This document shows positions 26,667 to 35,174 of a stretch of 64,000 nt of DNA, piece by piece. The notes below the pieces were generated by a model. That model was not told where the DNA came from, did not search any database, and worked only from the letters and a program-made list of their open reading frames with translations. Made by a program: the position numbers and the translations under genes. The stretch is from Acidobacteriaceae bacterium KBS 146 (GTDB lineage: Bacteria > Acidobacteriota > Terriglobia > Terriglobales > Acidobacteriaceae): assembly GCA_000688615.1 (NCBI GenBank), contig JHVA01000001.1:4757001-4821000 (forward strand), written 5' to 3'. Every line of letters starts with the position of its first letter. The first letter of the stretch is position 1.

Positions 26667-27413
26667 CTATCGTGTGAAAAAGTCTTTTACCTGTTGAACG
26701 AACACGTCGCGCTCCATATCGCTGATCGCCTCGGTAAGGGGAAGCTCCTTCGGGCATGTCATCACGCAGTTCTGTGCGAAGCTGCATTCCTGGATCCCTC
26801 CATCTCCTGACAGCGCGCGCAAGCGTTCCTCCGCTAGCACGGCTCCAGCCGGATCTAGGTTGAACAGCTTGGTCTGTGCGATGGTAGCCGCTCCGACAAA
26901 GTTGGTTACATCGTTGAACTGCGGGCAGACCTCCATGCAGCAGCAGCAGGAGATGCAGTTCGACAGGGGATAACGCTGCTCCTGAACCTGAGGAAACTGC
27001 CTGGGGCCAGCTCCCAGGTCATACGTGCCGTCGATCGGTACCCACGCCTTGATCTTCTTGAGGTTCTCAAACAGGACCGAACGGTCGACCGAAAGGTCTC
27101 TGACAATAGGAAACTTCGAGAGAGGCGCCAGCCGGATCGGCTGCTCCAGCTTGTCCACCAGTGCGGAGCATGCCATCCGAGCTTTTCCGTTGATCAGCAT
27201 TGCGCACGATCCGCAAATCTCCTCCAGGCAATTGGAGTCATACGTCACCGGTGTCGTCGCTTTGCCCGTAACGTCAACGGGATTGAGCGCAATCTCGCCG
27301 AGCAATGACGTGATGTTCATGCCGGGGCGGTACGGAATCTCGAAGGTCTCTGTGACCGCTGCGGTATCGGGGCTGGCTTGGCGCTTGATCTCGACTCTGA
27401 TTGTGCTTGGCAT
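26667..27413 (-). CDS. sdhB: Succinate dehydrogenase iron-sulfur subunit
   Basis: This 248-aa protein has a [2Fe-2S] site NCLEEICGSCAMLINGKARMAC. A C-terminal ferredoxin domain carries CISCCCCMEVCP and CVMTCPKELP for the [4Fe-4S] and [3Fe-4S] clusters. It carries electrons from SdhA to the quinone site in SdhC. It sits downstream of an acyltransferase gene (11 bp gap), apart from sdhA. The length fits the Bacillus/type-B-like group. Confidence 0.95.
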   Translation of the reverse strand: MPSTIRVEIKRQASPDTAAVTETFEIPYRPGMNITSLLGEIALNPVDVTGKATTPVTYDSNCLEEICGSCAMLINGKARMACSALVDKLEQPIRLAPLSKFPIVRDLSVDRSVLFENLKKIKAWVPIDGTYDLGAGPRQFPQVQEQRYPLSNCISCCCCMEVCPQFNDVTNFVGAATIAQTKLFNLDPAGAVLAEERLRALSGDGGIQECSFAQNCVMTCPKELPLTEAISDMERDVFVQQVKDFFTR

Positions 27414-27424
27414 GGTCTGTTTCC

Positions 27425-28420
27425 TTAGCTGGGGGTAACGGCGGGATACCGATTTTTGATTCGCCGTGAATGAGCAAGTGCGAGAGATGGCTTTTCAACA
27501 AAAAACCACGAGAGGACTGCAGCAATGGCAATTGTCACAACACTGATTGCCAGCGCCGCCCACGGATGGTTACGGTACAGTCCGGCTGCAACAAACAGCT
27601 GGATGATCGGCCAGTGCAGAACGTAGATCCCGTAGGAGAAATCACCCCACCTCGTTGGACCCTTGATAGTCGGGGCCAGCAGGGAAGCACTCAGGGTAAG
27701 AGTTGCTACGCCGGCCGGACGAAGGGCAAACCAGCCGGTAGCGATATGTCCGAGGTAAAGGAGTGCGGCACCGACGGTGAGCCACTTGCCGTGAGCCTCA
27801 AAGAAATCGATGTGGTAGTGGATCAGAGCCCCGATCACAAAGAACGACAGCTGGCCTGGAAGCTGCAAGGCGAAGGTGTTGTGATCGGCCATCGCAACCC
27901 GGTAGAAGATCGACAGCACAAACAGCGTCCATAAGACCAGATCTCGGTTCAAACGCCGGCAAAGCCACACGATCACCGGAACGAGGATGTAGAACATCAC
28001 CTCGATCTTGATCGTCCACAAAGCCCCGTTCATCCCATCCATGGGATTTTTATCGAAAACTCCGGGAATGGAACCCGCTAGAAAATTGGCAAACGTCAGG
28101 TTTGCAAAGAGAAAACGGCCGACGTGGAAGCTTCCATAGCAGAAAGCTATAAAGAGACAGAGAGCGGTCGACAGCCAATAGCCGGGAAGGATACGTGCGG
28201 CGCGCTTGAGGAAGTAGTCCTGCAGCGAAGACGACCGTTCGTAGCTGGCGAAGATGAGAAAGCCGGAGATCGCAAAGAAGCCTTCCACCGCAAGGTGCCC
28301 GCTGAAGTAGCGCGGCAGGGAATCGAAAAGACCATTCCCGCTCAGATATCCGACATGAAACAGCACAACAACCCCTGCCAGCAGCAGGCGAATAATGTCG
28401 AAGTTATTCTCGCGGCTCAT
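27425..28420 (-). CDS. Acyltransferase-3 (OafA/NodX-type) integral membrane protein
   Basis: This 331-aa protein has about ten membrane segments. Family landmarks are NFDIIRLLLAGVVVLFHV (H of the R/H pair), AVEGFFAISGFLIF, RAARILPGYW and a late GIYVLHWP. These enzymes acylate sugars or lipids on the outer face of the inner membrane. Nothing here names a substrate. It lies between the small membrane gene and sdhB, all on the minus strand. The stop is 11 bp from the sdhB start, so it is very likely part of the same transcript. The start is ATG 28420, with a weak upstream site. Confidence 0.85.
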   Translation of the reverse strand: MSRENNFDIIRLLLAGVVVLFHVGYLSGNGLFDSLPRYFSGHLAVEGFFAISGFLIFASYERSSSLQDYFLKRAARILPGYWLSTALCLFIAFCYGSFHVGRFLFANLTFANFLAGSIPGVFDKNPMDGMNGALWTIKIEVMFYILVPVIVWLCRRLNRDLVLWTLFVLSIFYRVAMADHNTFALQLPGQLSFFVIGALIHYHIDFFEAHGKWLTVGAALLYLGHIATGWFALRPAGVATLTLSASLLAPTIKGPTRWGDFSYGIYVLHWPIIQLFVAAGLYRNHPWAALAISVVTIAIAAVLSWFFVEKPSLALAHSRRIKNRYPAVTPS

Positions 28421-28562
28421 GAGTCACCAACCTGACTCATGGATATCCTGTAAATTCCATCGCGGATGGCAGTTAGGCGGGATATCCCGAAAGCGACGCG
28501 ATACTCATCCAACCAAACAGGCATTCCCCTCAGCCTGAAGACCCAACCTGCGGCGTCACTCC

Positions 28563-28775
28563 CTAGAAGATGCTTCCGGTCCTGCCGGCCTGCTCCTTCT
28601 CGAGCGTCACCAGAGAGATGCCTTCTTCCATGCACGTAATGTGTCTTCCAGATGCTTCGATCTGCTGGATTCTCTTCTTGACGCGACGGTTGTACAGGAT
28701 GATGTACCCCCAGACCGCGACAAAGATCGTCGGCAGCAGCAGGAAGACAAAGTAATTTGACATTGTCTCGCTCAT
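28563..28775 (-). CDS. Small single-pass membrane protein in the sdh operon
   Basis: A 70-aa protein (66 if started at the second Met, 28763) with one membrane helix (YFVFLLLPTIFVAVWGYIILY). A basic cytosolic stretch (NRRVKKRIQQIEA) and a hydrophilic tail follow. It lies 69 bp after sdhA. No family is recognised. Its place suggests an accessory to the membrane complex, but this is inference. A competing 134-codon frame in the same stretch (28417-28821) has coil-like composition and is less convincing. Confidence 0.5.
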   Translation of the reverse strand: MSETMSNYFVFLLLPTIFVAVWGYIILYNRRVKKRIQQIEASGRHITCMEEGISLVTLEKEQAGRTGSIF

Positions 28776-28844
28776 GCCCGGTTAGACGCCGCAAACGAGT
28801 TGTAGGGGTACCTGGCTGCATATTCCCGGATAACTTCGATTCGA

Positions 28845-30620
28845 TCAGGCTGTCGCGTCGTACCGGCGCGGACGGGGGTTGATATGGCTGATATCGACGG
28901 CTTCGAACTCGAACTTCGGAGCGTCATTGACGAAACTCGCCTTGGTCGTCTTCAGGAACTTCTCGTCGTTACGCTCAGGGAAGTCTGGCTTATAGTGGGC
29001 TCCCCTGGACTCGTCGCGCAGGCGTGCACCCTGCACAATCACCCGGGCCAGCTCGAGCATGTTGTACAGCTGCCGGGCAAACGCGAAGCTGGTGTTCGCC
29101 CACTGGCTCTTATCCGACAGATTGATGTTCCGATAACGCTGCTGCAGCTCCAGGATCTTGGCATCCGCCTCGTCCAGCCCGGCGTTGTAGCGGATGATCG
29201 TGGCATGCTTCGTCATCGTCTCGCCCAGTTCGCGCCAGATTCTGAACGGGTTTTCTGTCCCCGGATTATTGAGAAGTACGTTGTTGTACTCCTTCTGGCG
29301 CTGCATCTCTGCCGCATGGCCGCCATCTCCCTCAGCTGCCGACAATGATTTCGCATACTGCATCGCCTGCGGGCCCGCCACAAATCCGCCGTAAATGCAG
29401 GAAAGCAAGGAGTTTGCTCCCAAACGGTTCGCTCCATGAATCGAGTAATCCGCCTCGCCCGCCGCAAAGACCCCAGGAATATTGGTCTGCTGATTGAAGT
29501 CCACCCAAAGGCCGCCCATCGTGTAATGCATACCTGGGAAGATCTTCATCGGAACCTTGCGAGGGTCGTCGCCAACAAACTTCTCGTAGATCTCGAGGAT
29601 GCCTTCGAGCTTGTGCTGCCGCTCCGGCGCAAGGTGAGAGACATCGAGATAGACCATCGGCTGGCCGTCGATGCCCATTCCATGCTCGTAGACGACCTTG
29701 AAGATCGCGCGAGTAGCAACGTCACGGGGAACAAGGTTGCCGTACTTCGGGTACCACTCCTCAAGGAAGTACCAGCGATCAGACTCAGGAATCGACTGGG
29801 ACGCCCGCTTGTCATTCTTGTCTTTCGGAACCCAGACGCGACCGCCTTCGCCACGTGCCGACTCCGACATCAGGCGCAGCTTATCCTCACCCGGAATTGC
29901 CGTCGGATGCACCTGAATGAACTCGCCGTTGGCATAATAGGCGCCCTGCTGATACAAAGCCGATTGCGCCGACCCTGTGCAAACCACGGAGTTCGTTGAC
30001 TTCCCGAAGATCGCGCCATTGCCGCCCGTGCAGATGATGATGGCATCGGCAGGGAAGGTCCGCAACTCCATGGTGCGCAGGTCCATCGCGCTGATGCCAC
30101 GGCATGCCCCTTTGGAATCCAGTACCGCCGAGAGGAACTCCCACCCCTCGTACTTCTTCACCTTGCCTTCCGACTCGTACCGCCGGACCTGCTCATCCAG
30201 CGCATAGAGAAGTTGCTGCCCGGTCGTCGCTCCGGCAAAGGCCGTCCGGTGAAACAGTGTTCCACCGAACCGGCGGAAGTCGAGCAGGCCCTCTGGCGTC
30301 CGGTTGAAGGGAACGCCCATGCGGTCCAGCAGGTCGATGATGGCTGGACCCTGCTCGCACATCTGCTTCACGGGGGTCTGGTTGGCAAGAAAGTCGCCAC
30401 CGTAAATCGTGTCGTCAAAGTGAGCCCAGGCGCTGTCGCCTTCGCCCTTCAGGTTCTTTGCAGAGTTGATGCCGCCCTGTGCGCAAACCGAGTGCGAACG
30501 TTTCACCGGGACGATGGAGAAGAGGTCAACGTTGCCGCCTGCTTCGGCGATCTTGATGACGGCGGAGAGGCCGGCGAGTCCGCCGCCTACGACGATGATT
30601 CTGGGAGTTGCTGCTGCCAT
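28845..30620 (-). CDS. sdhA: Succinate dehydrogenase flavoprotein subunit
   Basis: A 591-aa flavoprotein. The FAD-binding fold opens with IIVVGGGLAGLSAVIKIAEAG, and the covalent FAD His lies in KRSHSVCAQGGINSAKN. Catalytic regions are HPTAIPGEDKLRLMSESARGEGG, VYLDVSHL, HYTMGGLWVDFNQQT and the Arg of the ANRLGANSLL segment. It oxidises succinate to fumarate. It is immediately downstream of sdhC (19 bp) and upstream of the small membrane gene. Confidence 0.96.
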   Translation of the reverse strand: MAAATPRIIVVGGGLAGLSAVIKIAEAGGNVDLFSIVPVKRSHSVCAQGGINSAKNLKGEGDSAWAHFDDTIYGGDFLANQTPVKQMCEQGPAIIDLLDRMGVPFNRTPEGLLDFRRFGGTLFHRTAFAGATTGQQLLYALDEQVRRYESEGKVKKYEGWEFLSAVLDSKGACRGISAMDLRTMELRTFPADAIIICTGGNGAIFGKSTNSVVCTGSAQSALYQQGAYYANGEFIQVHPTAIPGEDKLRLMSESARGEGGRVWVPKDKNDKRASQSIPESDRWYFLEEWYPKYGNLVPRDVATRAIFKVVYEHGMGIDGQPMVYLDVSHLAPERQHKLEGILEIYEKFVGDDPRKVPMKIFPGMHYTMGGLWVDFNQQTNIPGVFAAGEADYSIHGANRLGANSLLSCIYGGFVAGPQAMQYAKSLSAAEGDGGHAAEMQRQKEYNNVLLNNPGTENPFRIWRELGETMTKHATIIRYNAGLDEADAKILELQQRYRNINLSDKSQWANTSFAFARQLYNMLELARVIVQGARLRDESRGAHYKPDFPERNDEKFLKTTKASFVNDAPKFEFEAVDISHINPRPRRYDATA

Positions 30621-30639
30621 GTCGTTTTACGTGACCTTT

Positions 30640-31446
30640 CTAGCGCTGCAGGCTGGAGGGCTCAGGGTTGGTCGAGCCGGGAACAGGATTTTCGGGCGCT
30701 GGCATCGTCACTCCAGGCGGTTGCGGCGGCATGACATCTTCCGGCGCATTCGCGTACTTCGGTCCCACGAAGGCCCAGATGCTGATCAGGCCCATCAGGC
30801 ACAGTCCCGCACCACCTGCTGCACAGACGTAACCGAAACGCTTGCGAGCCTTATCGCCAGGGGTGATGCCCCACTTTGCCGCAAACAGCCAGACGCCGTA
30901 GGCGAAGTGCCAGGTCGTCGCAATCATCGCGATGACATAGATGGCAAGCATCCAGGGATTCTGAAGCTCCATCTGCACCTTGTGGAAGGCCGCACCAGGA
31001 TGCTCCGGCAGCATCACCCCGCTGAAGCGCTGCCGCCAGACGTGTTGTGTGATGTAAGCAAGCGCGATCAGTCCGGTCACCCGCTGGGTTAGATACATAT
31101 AGTTGCCGGCCCATGGATAGACATTTACATTGCTGCGGCCTCGCAGCCAGATAAACACCCCATAACCGGCGTGGTAAGCCAGGGGGATAAAGATGAAGGC
31201 CCACTCCAGCAGGCGAACTAAGGGCAGGCTGTTCAGGAACTTGACCTGCTGTGCATATGCCAGCGGACCATTGATCGCCTCGAAGTTCGAGACAATATGC
31301 TCCACCAGAAACGCTCCGATCGGAACGATGCCGGTGAGCGAATGCAGCTTGCGCCAAAAGAAGGAGTGCCCTTCGCCAGCGCGAAGCGGTTGCACACCGC
31401 GCAGAGGCGGTGTGGCAGGAGGGGCTGGCGGTGCGGCGGTGGCCAT
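30640..31446 (-). CDS. sdhC: Succinate dehydrogenase cytochrome b558 subunit
   Basis: This 268-aa protein has five membrane segments. FFWRKLHSLTGIVPIGAFLVEHIVSNF and LAYHAGYGVFIW carry candidate heme His, and ATTWHFAYGVWLF lies later. It matches the type-B (Bacillus-like) single-subunit cytochrome that carries two hemes and the quinone site, so no SdhD is expected. It has an Ala/Pro-rich N-terminus and a Pro-rich tail of about 35 residues, probably soluble. It is the first gene of the sdh transcript. Confidence 0.93.
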   Translation of the reverse strand: MATAAPPAPPATPPLRGVQPLRAGEGHSFFWRKLHSLTGIVPIGAFLVEHIVSNFEAINGPLAYAQQVKFLNSLPLVRLLEWAFIFIPLAYHAGYGVFIWLRGRSNVNVYPWAGNYMYLTQRVTGLIALAYITQHVWRQRFSGVMLPEHPGAAFHKVQMELQNPWMLAIYVIAMIATTWHFAYGVWLFAAKWGITPGDKARKRFGYVCAAGGAGLCLMGLISIWAFVGPKYANAPEDVMPPQPPGVTMPAPENPVPGSTNPEPSSLQR

Positions 31447-31508
31447 GGCAAAACTCCTAGAAGATCGTTGGGAGTGCGGCTGCGCTTGGGATTTCCTGCA
31501 GCAGGCTG

Positions 31509-31538
31509 ATTATTCCGCTCCCGTCATACCAGCGTCAA
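31509..31538 (-). promoter_or_regulatory. Predicted sigma-70 promoter of the sdh operon
   Basis: On the minus strand, TTGACG (31533-31538) and AATAAT (31509-31514) are separated by 18 bp, about 60 nt upstream of sdhC ATG. Confidence 0.55.
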
Positions 31539-31555
31539 GAAATCAAGGACATTTG

Positions 31556-31584
31556 GTGCGATTATCGTTAAGTTTGTGCGATTA
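31556..31584. promoter_or_regulatory. Paired direct repeats upstream of the sdh promoter
   Basis: GTGCGATTA occurs at 31556-31564 and 31576-31584, 20 bp apart (two helical turns), about 20-45 bp upstream of the -35 box. This is the geometry of an activator site, but the regulator is unknown. Confidence 0.4.
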
Positions 31585-31610
31585 GGTGACTGGCTGGCTT
31601 TGACCCGCCT

Positions 31611-32228
31611 TTATCCCAATTCCGTCAACAGTTTCTTCAAAGCGCGTCCACGATGGCTGAAGGCAAGCTTGGTAGAGGCATCAAGCTCCGCCATCGTCTT
31701 TCCCATTTCGGGAAGAAGAAACAGCGGATCATAGCCAAAGCCGGAGCTGCCGCGGGGCTTCGTAAGGATTTGGCCTTCAACTGTTCCGTCGGCAGTGTGG
31801 ACGATCCTGCCATCTTTAGCGGCAGCCAGCACACAGTGGTATCGCGCGCTTCGGGCTGCCTCGGGTACGTCTTTCAGAGCATCGAGCAGGCAGGCATTAT
31901 TGCGCTCGTCGGTAGGCATGTCCGAAGTCGGAGCAAAGCCGGCATCCTCTGCATAGCGCGCGGACCTTACTCCCGGCGCTCCACCGAGAGTGTCAACCTC
32001 CAGCCCGGAATCGTCCGCGATCACCAGGGCGCCGGAAGCCTGCCGTGAGTAATAGATCGCCTTCGTGCAAGCGTTGCCCTCAAACGTAGGTTCGTCTTCG
32101 GGAGGAGCGGGAATCTCCTTCAGACCCGGCAGAGGCTCGAGTCTAAAGTTGGTGGCCGCGACCTCGTCAGTTGCAGCTGCAAAGTCGCGGAGCTTGCCCG
32201 GGTTCGATGTAACCACAAATAAAGTCAT
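31611..32228 (-). CDS. rdgB: XTP/dITP diphosphatase (RdgB/HAM1 family)
   Basis: A protein of about 205 aa with LFVVTSNPGKLRDF (nucleotide P-loop-like start), DDSGLEVDTLGGAPGVRSARYAED, and SSGFGYDPLFLLPEMGKTMAELD. It removes deaminated purine triphosphates from the pool. The ATG start at 32228 fits the family N-terminus; TTG 32240 is an alternative. It lies in tandem with the sdh genes (same strand) but likely under its own control. Confidence 0.93.
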   Translation of the reverse strand: MTLFVVTSNPGKLRDFAAATDEVAATNFRLEPLPGLKEIPAPPEDEPTFEGNACTKAIYYSRQASGALVIADDSGLEVDTLGGAPGVRSARYAEDAGFAPTSDMPTDERNNACLLDALKDVPEAARSARYHCVLAAAKDGRIVHTADGTVEGQILTKPRGSSGFGYDPLFLLPEMGKTMAELDASTKLAFSHRGRALKKLLTELG

Positions 32229-32349
32229 CTCTCTATTCAACCACCGCTCTCAAGGACTACCTGATCCCCCATCCAAAGGCGATAGCGACGTACAGGCATG
32301 GTGGACGCAATAAAGGAATGGTGTGCGTATCTCCATCACTACTGAAAAA

Positions 32350-32412
32350 GTGTCATCCTGAGCGAAGCCTCTCGCAGTCTCACTCGCGAGAGGCGCAGTC
32401 GAAGAATCTGCG
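32350..32412. repeat. Dispersed acidobacterial-type repeat, copy 1
   Basis: This segment starts GTGTCATCCTGAGCGAAGCC and ends CGCAGTCGAAGAATCTGCG. It contains the stem GCCTCTCGC/GCGAGAGGC. A second direct copy is at 34479-34537. Similar units are common in acidobacterial intergenic regions (from memory). Confidence 0.85.
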
Positions 32413-32476
32413 ATTCGCAAGCAGAGTCTCAGATTCGAGAAAGCCCGCCATGCTGGTACATGCCCGAAATGCTGAC

Positions 32477-33901
32477 TCATCGGGCAATCCTGAACCGCAC
32501 AAATGCCGCCACTCCCCAGGGATGATCCCCATATGTCGCACGCAGTGCTTCCGGTGTTGTGTATGTGGTGAACTGTGCTCCTGGTGCCGCTGTTACATGC
32601 GCTCCCAGGCGAAAGTCGCGGTCATAACCAAAGCTGTAGGCCTGCACATGCCCGATCGGATCTTCTTCGAAGCCCTCCGGAAGGGCCTGGCCTGGATGAA
32701 GCAGCAGTTCGCTCGTCCTTCCGGCATTCTCAATCCGCGTCCATGCGTAATTCCGTCCGCCAAACTTCAGCAACGACTCCGCCAGGTAGCTGTTCCCCTT
32801 ATGCTCGTCATGACCGGTTGTGATCGAGCGCGTCCGTCCCCACACCAGCGTGTTCGACCAGTTTCCATACGTCAGTCCGTTCGCATCCTGGGCACCGAAG
32901 GCCCGGTTGTACATGATCGACGCCGTCTGTCGTTGCTGGTCCTCATTCGGATAAAGCGCCTCAGGGCTGGTAATGTGAGCGATCGAGTACTGGCCCGTCC
33001 AGTTCGGTCCCGGCGAGATGGTCAGCCTCGTCGAATAGCTGTCGATGGCAAGCCCGTTCGAAGAGGGTTGAAACTGCCATCTTCCCTCCGATGGCTCACC
33101 GCCGTGAAAGCCTGAACCCTCCAGCCGGACCCAGCGCCAGGTAACGCCCGCTGTCAGGACGTTATATGCGATGTGGGTCGAATCCTCCTGATGATGTCCC
33201 AGGGCCGCCAGAGGGTTCTCAGAGGCGGACATGCGATGCGGGTACGCCGTCGGGCCGATTGCAGGATCTCCCACGGGAGCCGCATAAAAGCTTATAAGGC
33301 CACGCTCGCCGACTCGGATGTCGTAGAGCGCTGCGACCTCCATAAAAAAGTTATGAGGATGCTGCCCATCCACGATAGGTGCGCCAAACGCCGTCTCTCC
33401 CTGCTGAAATAGCAGCGGATACTGGCGATCGGTCACCGTCGCCGGCTCCAGCGAAAACATCGCCCTCAGGGTAAGTTGTCCGGGCCCCACCCGGCGCATC
33501 GCCATCGGCATAATCCAGTTGGTGGAAAACAACTTGTCCCCGCCCCGGCGACCCCACGGTGTCTCGGCGGCCCCCTGTTGCAGTTCGGTCACAAAGGCTT
33601 CGCCATGCAGCATCCACATCCAGGCCCCATGATGGCCCATCATCATGTACATCGGGGTCGAGGCTGGTTCGATCGTGGTTCCGGACGACAGGTGATTTAG
33701 TTGGGCCTCGATCAGATTTCTCGGCTGGCTCATCGTCATGCCCCCCATCGCGGGCATCGAGGCCATCGTCTGGCCATGGTCCATTCCTTCCATCGACATG
33801 CCAGGCATGCTGCCCGGCTGTTGCGCCGCAGCGAAATGAGTTACGACGGAAAAGGTAGTTGCAAAAAACAATACAAAGGTGCCGAAGGTGCGGCGTTTCA
33901 C
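32477..33901 (-). CDS. Exported Met/His-rich outer-membrane-like protein, possibly metal-related
   Basis: This 474-aa protein has a signal peptide (residues 1-26). It begins with a Met/His-rich patch (GSMPGMSMEGMDHGQTMASM, MMMGHHGAWMWMLHG). The rest is aromatic, Gly-rich and beta-strand-like (THIAYNVLTAGVTWRWV, YSIAHITSPEALYPNE) and ends in a strand with a terminal FVRFRIAR, as in outer-membrane barrels. The Met/His patches resemble copper-binding proteins. The upstream Cys/His-rich gene fits this. Function is inference only; no family was recognised. It is followed by a dispersed repeat. Confidence 0.7.
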   Translation of the reverse strand: MKRRTFGTFVLFFATTFSVVTHFAAAQQPGSMPGMSMEGMDHGQTMASMPAMGGMTMSQPRNLIEAQLNHLSSGTTIEPASTPMYMMMGHHGAWMWMLHGEAFVTELQQGAAETPWGRRGGDKLFSTNWIMPMAMRRVGPGQLTLRAMFSLEPATVTDRQYPLLFQQGETAFGAPIVDGQHPHNFFMEVAALYDIRVGERGLISFYAAPVGDPAIGPTAYPHRMSASENPLAALGHHQEDSTHIAYNVLTAGVTWRWVRLEGSGFHGGEPSEGRWQFQPSSNGLAIDSYSTRLTISPGPNWTGQYSIAHITSPEALYPNEDQQRQTASIMYNRAFGAQDANGLTYGNWSNTLVWGRTRSITTGHDEHKGNSYLAESLLKFGGRNYAWTRIENAGRTSELLLHPGQALPEGFEEDPIGHVQAYSFGYDRDFRLGAHVTAAPGAQFTTYTTPEALRATYGDHPWGVAAFVRFRIAR

Positions 33902-33991
33902 GAATCTTTCTCCTGAGGGCTAAAGAACAACAGGCATCCACCCGGCGCGCATGCGGATCGGGTCGGACAGGTCTTTATGCCGAAGTCAGAA

Positions 33992-34357
33992 TCAGATACG
34001 AAGAGCGATCAACGGGGGCCGTTGCAGGGGAATGGGGGACAGCCCCAAACTTACGGCAACATTCCTTGCGTTCGCAGGAGCCAGAGTCACGGAAGAGAGA
34101 GAATGAACCGCCGCCTGATGCGTGGCTACGTCAGAAGCCGGAGCCGCTGGCTGATGGTGCACCGTGCAGCACGTGTTCGTAACACTCGCATCGACAGGGG
34201 AGTGGTTGGGACAGCACGCATGACCTTGTGCCTGCATGCTGTGCATCTCTGTTCCGTTGCTTGTCTGCGCGTCAGGCACAACCAGACACGCTGCTGAACT
34301 GACCACGAAGGCCAGCAAACAGAAAACCGCAACGAAACTCGAAAATGCGTGCTTCAT
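33992..34357 (-). CDS. Small exported Cys/His-rich protein
   Basis: A 121-aa protein with a hydrophobic leader (HAFSSFVAVFCLLAFVVSSAAC). It then has HACCPNHS, TNTCCTVHHQP, and several more His and Met (TEMHSMQAQGHA). Such motifs often bind copper or zinc. It is directly upstream of the Met/His-rich gene (90 bp) on the same strand, so the two look like one exported metal-handling pair. ATG 34357 gives the leader; the longer frame to 34408 does not. No known family assigned. Confidence 0.55.
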   Translation of the reverse strand: MKHAFSSFVAVFCLLAFVVSSAACLVVPDAQTSNGTEMHSMQAQGHACCPNHSPVDASVTNTCCTVHHQPAAPASDVATHQAAVHSLSSVTLAPANARNVAVSLGLSPIPLQRPPLIALRI

Positions 34358-34478
34358 CCTGTATTGCTTAAGACGGTCCTGCGACCAACTCGTTACACCT
34401 GCAGCCACAGTTTACCAAGACGCGGCAGTACATTCTTGCGGTCTTCGGATCCCACTCGAACGGACGTAAAAAGAAAAG

Positions 34479-34537
34479 GTGTCATCCTGAGCGAAGCCTC
34501 GCAGTTTCATCGCGAGACGCAGTCGAAGGATCTGCGG
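34479..34537. repeat. Dispersed acidobacterial-type repeat, copy 2
   Basis: This is the direct copy of the repeat at 32350-32412 (GTGTCATCCTGAGCGAAGCC... CGCAGTCGAAGGATCTGCGG) with a few changes inside the loop. CTCGC/GCGAG is kept as a stem. The two copies enclose exactly the two metal-type genes. Confidence 0.85.
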
Positions 34538-34688
34538 TTAGAGATCGCCGATAGGCGGCTGCTCGAATCAGCCGCACCAAATCACATCGAACGGTTATCC
34601 CAGCATGCTGGATTCAATCCCCTCCTCGCACTCCCGTGAGATCCCAGTCACGCGTTAATGTGAAAAGCTGCAGTCCACCCGAAAAAAA

Positions 34689-35159
34689 TTATGCTGACCA
34701 GCGTGAGGCGACAGCCTCCTCTTCCATCCCCGGGGAGGGAGGAGGTGTAGCGAACAGTTCTTCTTTGGTACGCAATTCGCGCGGCAATACCCTGCTGGCG
34801 TCCGGGTTGCGAGCCACTACAACCCATGCATCCCGGACATTGCGGACGGATGCGATGACCTCCTGGAACTGTTCCACCGACTCATAGTGGGACGCCTCCA
34901 GAGAGAGCGTAAACATAGCGGCATAGAAGTCCGCCAGCGACTGTGCTGTGTTCGCTCCCTGATCTGGCCGAAGCCGCGCCTGCAGGTACATCAGGATATC
35001 CAGAGCGCGGCTCACAGCAACTCTGCGTCCCGTTACATCCTCTTCCTCCACAGACTGGATGGCGCGGTAAAGAAAGCGAATCACGCCGTCATAGAGAGCC
35101 AGAATCAGCTCCATCCCGGTAGCGCCCATCAGGGCCTGCTGCTGATAGTTGGGTTCCAT
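34689..35159 (-). CDS. fliS: Flagellin chaperone FliS
   Basis: A 156-aa FliS (MELILALYDGVIRFLYRAIQSVEEED, then a helix-rich middle with the ISRALDIL-like SRALDILMYLQARL). FliS holds flagellin C-termini before export. It carries a longer C-terminal tail than usual. It is the third gene of fliC-fliD-fliS, 15 bp after fliD. Confidence 0.87.
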   Translation of the reverse strand: MEPNYQQQALMGATGMELILALYDGVIRFLYRAIQSVEEEDVTGRRVAVSRALDILMYLQARLRPDQGANTAQSLADFYAAMFTLSLEASHYESVEQFQEVIASVRNVRDAWVVVARNPDASRVLPRELRTKEELFATPPPSPGMEEEAVASRWSA

Positions 35160-35174
35160 CTCTTCCGTTGTCCC

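Noticed and set aside
28417..28821. 134-codon frame overlapping the small membrane gene
   Set aside because: Its stop overlaps the acyltransferase start in ATGA style, which was tempting, but composition is arginine-rich and coil-like, while the competing 70-aa frame has a clean membrane helix. Not fully excluded.
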